From contig OX463786.1 of the NCBI GenBank assembly GCA_949825025.1, forward strand, positions 9,287,094 to 9,351,093: a stretch of 64,000 nucleotides of DNA, read 5' to 3'. The notes beneath the pieces were generated by a model. The model did not search any database. It was given only the letters and a program-made list of their open reading frames with translations, and was not told where the DNA came from. Position 1 is the stretch's first letter. Each line of letters begins with the position of its first letter. Positions 57,333-64,000 of this stretch are shown here, piece after piece. This stretch comes from Siphlonurus alternatus. Its lineage: Eukaryota > Arthropoda > Insecta > Ephemeroptera > Siphlonuridae. Made by a program: the position numbers and the translations under genes.

Positions 57333-57705
57333 GGGTGCAAAGTTATGCTCCTCTGTTTCTTTTTTTTTCCAGATTTTTTAGAGGCTACGAAATATTGCTA
57401 AAAATTTTTGCCGAGGTCGAGTTTGAACCCCTAGAGGCTCCACATTCTCTGTACTTTCAATAATTTTATAAAAATAGTTCCCCGGACTCTAAAAAATTTA
57501 AAAAAAAAAATCAGAGTATTAGCATAACTTTGTACCCTCTATAATGTATAGAGGGTACAAAGTTCTGCTACTCTGCTTTTTTTTTTTTTTTTTTAAGTTT
57601 TTTATAGAGTCCGGGGAACTATTTTTATAAAATTATTGAAAGTACAGAGAAAATGGAGCCTCTAGGGGTTCAAACTCGACCTCGGCAAAATTTAAAAAAA
57701 AATAA
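57333..57705. mobile_element. Inverted pair of family A-like halves
   Basis: A left A-like element (GGGTGCAAAGTTATGCTCC .. GAGGCTACGAAATATTG .. GAGGTCGAGTTTGAACCCC) is followed by an inverted copy of its right part. A perfect palindrome is centred near 57544 (ACCCTCTATAATGTATAGAGGGT), and arms of about 135 bp pair on both sides. The GAGGTCGAGTTTGAACC box is shared with the element at 11884. Confidence 0.7.
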
Positions 57706-57916
57706 ATAAAAATATATCTCCATTTTTGACACACCGGTAAAGTACAATACGATCTTCGTTTCGTATCAATTTGTTTGTTATAATGCAATGCAACCACGTT
57801 TTACATTTTAAAAATAATAATGTATAACAAAAATAGAATGTATTAATTACATTTCGAACCATTATACAAGAGAGAAATAATAGATATTGCTATTATTTCA
57901 GCTGTAAAACTTTAAA

Positions 57917-58210
57917 ATGTCTAATTTTTTCATAAACCAAATTGAGGACTGTGAAAAAGTTCGTTTTACTCAAAAGTTTTTTATAATTGGGTTGGTGTGC
58001 GGGGTAATGGGGGGTTTGAAGGCTAACAAAGAGTTGTTTGCAGTCAGGTAAGTAGGTATCTTAAAATACACGTATGTGTATAAATAACATTTTCTGTTAT
58101 TTTCTGTATACGACTTTTTTTTATATTTTCTGTAACCTGCAACATGTTTACTTTAAAAAAAACTACTGTTATATTATAGACGGGGACAGCGAGCGATCAG
58201 TAAACGATAA
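57917..58210 (+). CDS. Candidate two-exon gene, 53-aa membrane protein
   Basis: ATG in an AAAATG context at 57917, with an in-frame TAA 12 nt upstream. Exon 1 (57917-58047) ends at a canonical GTCAG|GTAAGT. A 132-bp intron ends in ATATTATAG, and exon 2 starts at 58180. The joined frame has 53 residues: MSNFFINQIEDCEKVRFTQK, one hydrophobic segment FFIIGLVCGVMGGL, then a basic tail ending ISKR before TAA at 58208-58210. It would be a small single-span membrane protein with GxxxG-like spacing. In exon 2 another frame stays open for 38 codons, so the join is not certain. I do not recognise the family. Confidence 0.42.
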
Positions 58211-58295
58211 AACTGATCCATACGAGTGCCTGAAAACACTTAGGATGAAAGGAGTTCAGTTACGAGGTTTACTGGGATGGGAAAGTAGGCTATAA

Positions 58296-59018
58296 TATAC
58301 TTGGGGCTCTATAGTTTTGAAAATTACTCTAGAGTTGATGCAAAGGCTAAAAAAAATTTAACGTTGTCAGGCATAAAGTATCTCTGCACACCTGTGTCTG
58401 TTTTATACGTAAAGATTTTAGAGAGAGAAAAATATAAGAAAATTCTTTCAGTATAAGACTTCTTTATTGTGTTTTTAATACTAAGAAAAATGTGATGATA
58501 TGAAAAATCATCCTCAAGATGATAAATAATATTCAACATACACTTTATAAGCATTACTACTTTTCCTTTTATCAAGAAAGTTTATTATTCACTTGATTAT
58601 TCCACAGGTTATTAATCACCCCGTTCTCTAAATGATAAAATTTGAAAATTCTTCTGGATTTGCAAGATTTTCAAATTTATATTTTTAATTTGAAATATTA
58701 AAGGAAATATGTAAAAGATTCTAATTAACCTGGATTCTGCAAATCTATTAAAGACTTATAACGTCATCAATAAAGCTGAATTATGAAGATTTTTTTGGGA
58801 TATTTTCTTGAGCATTTTATACAAACCATACTTTAATTTTATATTAATTAATTTTACTCTGTTTTGGGTGTATATTATATATGATCGCGATGTCTTGTGC
58901 ATAAGTTATTATACAGCGTATAACTTTTTTCATTAATATTTCTTTATATTTTATATACACATGTTATTTTGTTTTTATATGTGTATGTATTCATCATGAG
59001 GATCAGAAAGGAAAGAGC

Positions 59019-59020
<2 letters not shown>
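58296..59020. other. AT-rich stretch, nothing recognised
   Basis: Could hold the 3' UTR of the candidate gene at 57917. No other feature is supported. Confidence 0.4.

Positions 59021-59093
<73 letters not shown>
59021..59093. repeat. (GA)n microsatellite
   Basis: Pure GA array of about 70 bp. Confidence 0.95.
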
Positions 59094-59097
<4 letters not shown>

Positions 59098-60141
59098 TAA
59101 ATTTAGCATTGAGATATCACATAATATTTGTACAGGCTATTATTTAATATCTTCTGTAAAGTGTAGTGTTTATGTGCACATGTAACATTGTCATGAATAC
59201 TATTTTTAAAAGGCGTGCCATGGCAAAAAATCCCTCTACCCACTGCGTTGAATTCAGATATAGTACAGACCTATTCACTAAAAGTGCATGCAGCATTGGT
59301 GGTTGAATGTAAATTATACTCTTTAAAAAAAAAAAAAAAAGCGATGAAGATGAAATCTGCATTTTATATGGGAATAAATTGGGATTTATTAAAAAAAAAA
59401 ATCTTCCCCTAAATTCAAGCTAGTGGAAATTTAAATTTTTTAATAGGTCGCAAAATCATTAATATGAAAAAAGTTGGCAAAATAAAAAAAAAAAAAACAC
59501 TTCCTTCTTTGTTTATATGTTTCTCGTATACATTCGTATTTTTTCGGTGACAGTTTGAGCCAATGAAACGTGACGACACATATTTTGTACCAATGACAAA
59601 ATAGGTTTTAAAAACGAATGTCTTAAAATAATTATAAACTAGAGTAGTCTTTGCCTGCATTGTCAGTTATTATGGGAGTTTGTATGTTAATTTTATAGGC
59701 TTTTATATAATTTAGAATTTTTCATATAAAAAGAAATGCCAACAATTTTTTAACCGCAAAATTCAGATATTGTATACTACGAATTCATGTTACTGAATAA
59801 TTTACCAAATTACCTAACTGTACTTTCTTAATTTACGATAATTTAATTTCACAAATTGTTTTTAAGAGTTAACGTTTTTATTTATTTATAAAATCAATAT
59901 TTAATTCAAAATAAATTAAAAAAGTAACATTTTTATTTAATCATATATAAAGTTAAAAATTAATTATTGTATATTAAAATAAACTTGGAACTGTAAATAA
60001 ATTAAAAATCTAAAATTAAGCTATTTAATTTTAATAATATTTAAAAAATTATAACATCTCATTCTTTAAATTTAAAAAAGTAATTCTATGATTACAAGAT
60101 ATTTTTAATTTATCAAGCGTTTATGTGACATTATGCTACGA
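59094..60141. other. AT-rich stretch, nothing recognised
   Basis: Several A-tracts and chance frames. No supported gene. Confidence 0.5.
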
Positions 60142-60497
60142 TTAAGGGTAAGGTAAGGCCACCAATGTTAAAAAAAAATCCCTCTCACAAAAATTCTGAA
60201 AAAAATTTAAAATGTTCTCCTCTACACCCCCTATCAGTAGCTAAAATATCAGGTATACAAATACGATCTAGTTTTTGAGTTATGAATTTTTAAAGTTGAC
60301 CAATTTAACATGGGAGTTTCATTTCTCCATGTTAAAGTAGTCAACTTTAAAATTTTATAACTCAAAAACTAGATCGTATTTGTATACCTGATATTTTAGG
60401 TACTGATAGGGGGTATAGAGGAGAACATTTTAAATTTTTTTCAGAACTTTTGTGAGAGGGATTTTTTTTAACATTGGTGGCGTTACCTTACCCTTAA
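60142..60497. mobile_element. Family E TTAA palindrome, copy 4
   Basis: GGGTAAGGTAAGGCCACCAATG at 60146 to its complement ending at 60493, with TTAA at 60142-60145 and 60494-60497. It is almost identical to copy 3, including centre orientation. Confidence 0.92.
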
Positions 60498-62069
60498 ATG
60501 AAAAATGTGAGGTAAAATAAAAGTAATTATTCTCCAAACAATTTTTTAGGTAGTACTAATATAAATTTTATATAATATAATGTTGAACATTATGGGTTGA
60601 GTAAATTATTTTATCATTTGAATTCAGGGGCTTCACTTATTTATTTTTTTTTTACTAAAGGTAAAACAAAAAACAGTAAATGAAATTTTCAGTTAAATAC
60701 ATTATTTATTTCATTAATTAGCCATTTTCTAAAATAATTTTTAATATTAGCTCATGAATAACATTATAATTAGTAATTACACTACAAAATTATAATTATA
60801 AAGTTAAGAGAACAATATCAAAACATCTTTTTAAAACAACACAATAAGAATTTAAAATCAATATGATCTCAATTTTAAGAATTATTCAAGTGTAATATTT
60901 GATTTATAACCGTAGAATTCTTCACTCCTACGTAACGTGATATTTTCTACAGACTAGCACACACACACATTGTTTTAAATTAAACGTTTTTACCACCCAC
61001 GCACACTACAATGTAAAAGTTCAGAGTTTAAATTATTTCACACAACACTAAGCAGCATCCTTTGTTATTGTCAGCCAGCAACAAGTGAAAAGAAAATAAT
61101 ACAAATTTGTTTCATCATGTTAAATGTAGTAATAATAATAATTGTATAGTATCAATTTTATTCGAAATTTAAAATATATAATTCAAAATAATTTTTAAAT
61201 ATTTTTGTAATTTTAAAATTAATTGTAATTTGTAAAAATAAAATCTATTTAATCTTATGGGGTAAAAATAAGACAAAATAAATCAATCAATTGGAGATAG
61301 TAAATTAAAAATGAATTATACATAACTATAAACAATAGATATATTATTATTATTATATATTATTATATATTATAGATATATGTTCCTATTATATATGTAT
61401 AGTCAAAATTTCAAATCATTTGAACCATTGTGCATAGATACAGTATTCATTTAATTGTCCATTTAACATGGGTTTAAATACAATTTCTATTGAATAAAAT
61501 TTTTCAATTTAATATCTTTTTGTAAATATGCAATTTATTTATATGTAATGTTAAATAAGCGTACCGGGTGAAAATAAGGAAGACTGGCCTTAAAATAATA
61601 ATTAAAATACATATTATCAATTCTAAATTATAGAAATTTGTTTTGAGAGGCATATTTTCATTTTTTTTCTTTTTTTTTTTTTTAGAATCATGCTTGTATC
61701 AATTTTGTTAGTAATTTATTAAATAACTCAAAACAGTTTAATTATTTTTAAAATATTAATATACAATTATTTATTTACTACATATAAAATCTGTCTATTA
61801 CTATTGTATAAGCCTAACGAGTGTAAAAAATAAACTTAATAATCTATAGTAATTTATGAAAAAGAATCTTACGGTTAATTTTATTACTGCGCAGATATTA
61901 CCTAATTACAGATAAATTTACAAACAAACATATATTATATTGATGTAGTACTTTCTTTTTTCTTTCTAAATTTGTTAATTGTAAAATTAATAAATAAAAT
62001 TGTAATGTTATGGAACAATGACCATATGGCCTACAATAAATAAATTATTCTACTTTACATAACAGTCAT
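60498..62069. other. Long AT-rich stretch, nothing recognised
   Basis: Includes a short CA run near 60959-60969 and ATT-rich segments near 61130 and 61347. No gene or bounded element was found. Confidence 0.5.
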
Positions 62070-62266
62070 TACAGGTATTTGGTTACTATAATATACCCCT
62101 TAAATACCATAATAATATAATTATTTGAGAAGAAATTTATAGTGCTTTAAAGGGAGTTAAAATGCTGAAAGTACACTGCGCCACACCTCCCACATAATTC
62201 TTATTGTTTGGTTACTTCAACACTCCAACATGCAACATTGTCCCAGTATTTTTTACCTTAGCTGTA
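62070..62266. mobile_element. Family U element, copy 4 (decayed)
   Basis: The right end (CAACACTCCAACATGCAACA .. TTACCTTAGCTG|TA, ending 62266) matches the inverted left end of U1 (TGGAGTGTTGAAGTA, GCATGC). A possible left end TA|CAGGTATTTGG lies at 62070. The left end is less certain than the right. Confidence 0.55.
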
Positions 62267-63469
62267 CATACCGGGAAAGTGCAAACGCCACCTTTATTGA
62301 TGCATGCAATGGCTTGTTGAAATTTTTTCGAAAGATTAAACAATGAATTTTCGAATCTTACCTATTTAATTGTTTCTTTTAAAACCATTCAGATGAGGTA
62401 AAATTTATTATATATTATACTTTAGGTGTACATGAAATATTATATAATATTAATGAAATTTCAAATTAAAGGCTAAGGAAAGTATTAGAAAAACCGGACA
62501 AAAGAATTTTTCCCCCAACATAATATTTCATTTTCACTTCACAGGTTTCTTTCTATTGTTAAAAATCAGACATATTACATAACAAAGAATAGAAAAGTCT
62601 GTCTTAAAGCTACGGTGATTATATACTGATAGTAATTTTTTTTATTGTAATTCGTATTTTATACATTTTCATTGTGAAACCATTCATTTTTTTGTTGAAA
62701 AAAAAAGATATCAGTTCATCAGCTCTGACATGAACATACTGTGTGGTCACTTTTCTGGATTTTCGCCAAAATTCATGGGAAAAAAATGTTAACGTTTCAT
62801 TTTATATTCTTCACTTTTTGTTTCAAATTAGTGATGCATATAAAGCAAGTCTCGTTCAAAATATATTTTACTTAAAAAATATTATTTCATACAAAAAAAT
62901 ATATAATACAATGCAAGTTAAAATTTTTTTTGGCATTTAAATAAAAAATACTTTTTGAAGGTTTTGATGTATGAGAAGAAAAAAAAAAAAATGTTTGTTA
63001 CCATAACCAAGATACTGCTGCATAATTATGCTAAAGGGGATATTTTTGAATGATTTTAGAATATATAGCAAGCAATGTTTATTGTGGTTTAAGAATAAAA
63101 AATGTAAGGCAAGTGTTAAGTAATGTGAATTTATGTCGATATAATACAACGTAGAATTATAGAAGAAATAATTTACTGTGCAACATGACCAGCATTTTTT
63201 TGGTCATTAAAAAATAAGTATAAAATAATGCCGGAATGTGAATTTTATTCTGAATACTTATTCCTACTAATAACAAATTAACAATATCTACAATATGCTT
63301 CTATTTTCTCCTGTTTTTATATAATTCAGCTAACAACTACAAGTATTTATGTTAATTACTCCTAAAAATTGAATATATTTGTTCCCATTCAGCATTAGTA
63401 CAGTGCATGACATTGTATGGTTCCTAGATATAAACGGAAGGATAAAAAAAAAATATATATAATATAGTG
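62267..63469. other. AT-rich stretch, nothing recognised
   Basis: No supported exon or bounded repeat. Frames at 62743-62940 (+) and 62937-63149 (-) are AT-rich and motif-free. Confidence 0.5.
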
Positions 63470-63549
63470 ATATTGTAGCGTATGAGTTGGTGGCGGTGTC
63501 TGTACAGTAAATTGCACAGACACCGCCACCAACTCATACGCTACAATAT
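63470..63549. repeat. Perfect 34-bp hairpin with 12-nt loop
   Basis: Arms 63470-63503 and 63516-63549 are exact inverted copies (they contain TAGCGTATGAGTTGGTGGCG). The loop is ACAGTAAATTGC. The flanks carry similar text in direct orientation (ATATAAACGGAAGGA at 63428 and ATATACGGAAGGAAA at 63548), which may be a target duplication or older repeat. Confidence 0.88.
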
Positions 63550-63758
63550 ATACGGAAGGAAATAGGTAATACTATAATTACCACAATACATTTAACTGAG
63601 ATATTGAATTATATGACTAATTTATTGACAGTCTATATGATTAAATGGAGTATTTCACAACATAGAAAATAATTATTCACAAATAATGGAATGTAACATT
63701 ATTAAAGGTGTTAATTTTCTCAATTAATTATTTTATCATTATCAAGCATTTTCTAGCA
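63550..63758. other. AT-rich spacer
   Basis: Nothing recognised. Confidence 0.5.
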
Positions 63759-64000
63759 TTAAGGGGGCCGGTGGAGGAAGGGGTTATCCCACTGTGGCTA
63801 AATTCAATAAATTCCAATACTGAAGATTTCTAAAGTTTATTTTTTTCATTAATATACTCGTATATATTTTTTTAAATACGTGGATTGGTGCTAAAGAATT
63901 GTTACTCTTTTCAGAATTTTATCTTTTATATATTGTTCTCGCTTTAAAAATGTTCTGAGAAAAATTACTTTAAAATAGTCCCCAATCTATGTTAAAATAA
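63759..64000. mobile_element. Possible left end of a TTAA element, cut by window
   Basis: TTAA at 63759-63762 is followed by GGGGGCCGGTGGAGGAAGGG, a G-rich start like the GGGTAAGG ends of families E and F and unlike the AT-rich neighbourhood. The right end would lie beyond the window, so this is only a suspicion. Confidence 0.25.

Overview
This is an AT-rich metazoan nuclear window, almost certainly from an invertebrate and most likely an arthropod. The clues are short-tract SINEs with 5S rRNA-like and tRNA-like heads, a tRNA-headed SINE at 52328-52635 whose body resembles one I remember as common in insects, many palindromic MITEs with TA, TTAA or TWA target sites, a Penelope-like remnant, and long GA/CT microsatellites. 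Nothing looks bacterial: there are no operons, ribosome binding sites or long ORFs. The order is not determinable by eye.

Coding content is sparse. I find no intact long gene. What I can support are isolated exon-like segments. The best is a 184-nt internal exon on the minus strand at 35712-35895 (61 open codons, canonical splice sites). A second is an 85-nt internal exon on the minus strand at 21955-22039. A small two-exon plus-strand gene is possible at 57917-58210, a 60-codon secreted-peptide-like ORF lies at 32967-33149, and a weak minus-strand terminal-exon candidate lies at 24801-24911. The window is therefore best read as long introns and intergenic DNA of one or more genes, at least one on the minus strand.

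Mobile DNA dominates. Palindromic (fold-back) nonautonomous DNA elements fall into families that I label here. A: about 310 bp, ends GGAGTATTG, carries TGACGTCA motifs (1573, 2340, 3317, 6734 and diverged 11884, 12997, 57333). B: about 180 bp, ends TGGGGGACATTCAC (3054, 7694, 50710). C: about 150 bp, ends GGGYGCRATTCACGAAGCA (12481, 16405, 30663). D: inside one C copy (30793). E: TTAA-flanked, ends GGGTAAGGTAA (35193, 48543, 51372, 60146). F and G: TTAA-flanked and directly abutting (19792-20514). S and T: TTAA-flanked (31939; 46691). J: TAA-flanked (8376, 53142). R: 10300 and 53501. O: TA-flanked (16710, 49076). U: Tc1/mariner-like TIRs with other palindromes inside (5970, 14765, 17552, and one end at 62265). 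P: 1.5 kb with about 280-bp TIRs (29151-30650). Q: TA-flanked with 230-bp arms and retroposons inside (26546-27434).

Retroposons include one tRNA-headed and four 5S-headed SINEs that share a 3' tail, a second tRNA-headed SINE on the minus strand, LINE 3' ends with (ATT)n tails, a LINE reverse-transcriptase C-terminal fragment near 42.2 kb, and poly-A-tailed retroposons. The most striking object is at 9303-9720: an inverted pair of Penelope-type terminal sequences, flanked by an 11-bp direct repeat, with a hammerhead-ribozyme-like motif in each arm in opposite orientations. Two nearly perfect GC-rich hairpins (41734-41814 and 63470-63549) are unexplained.
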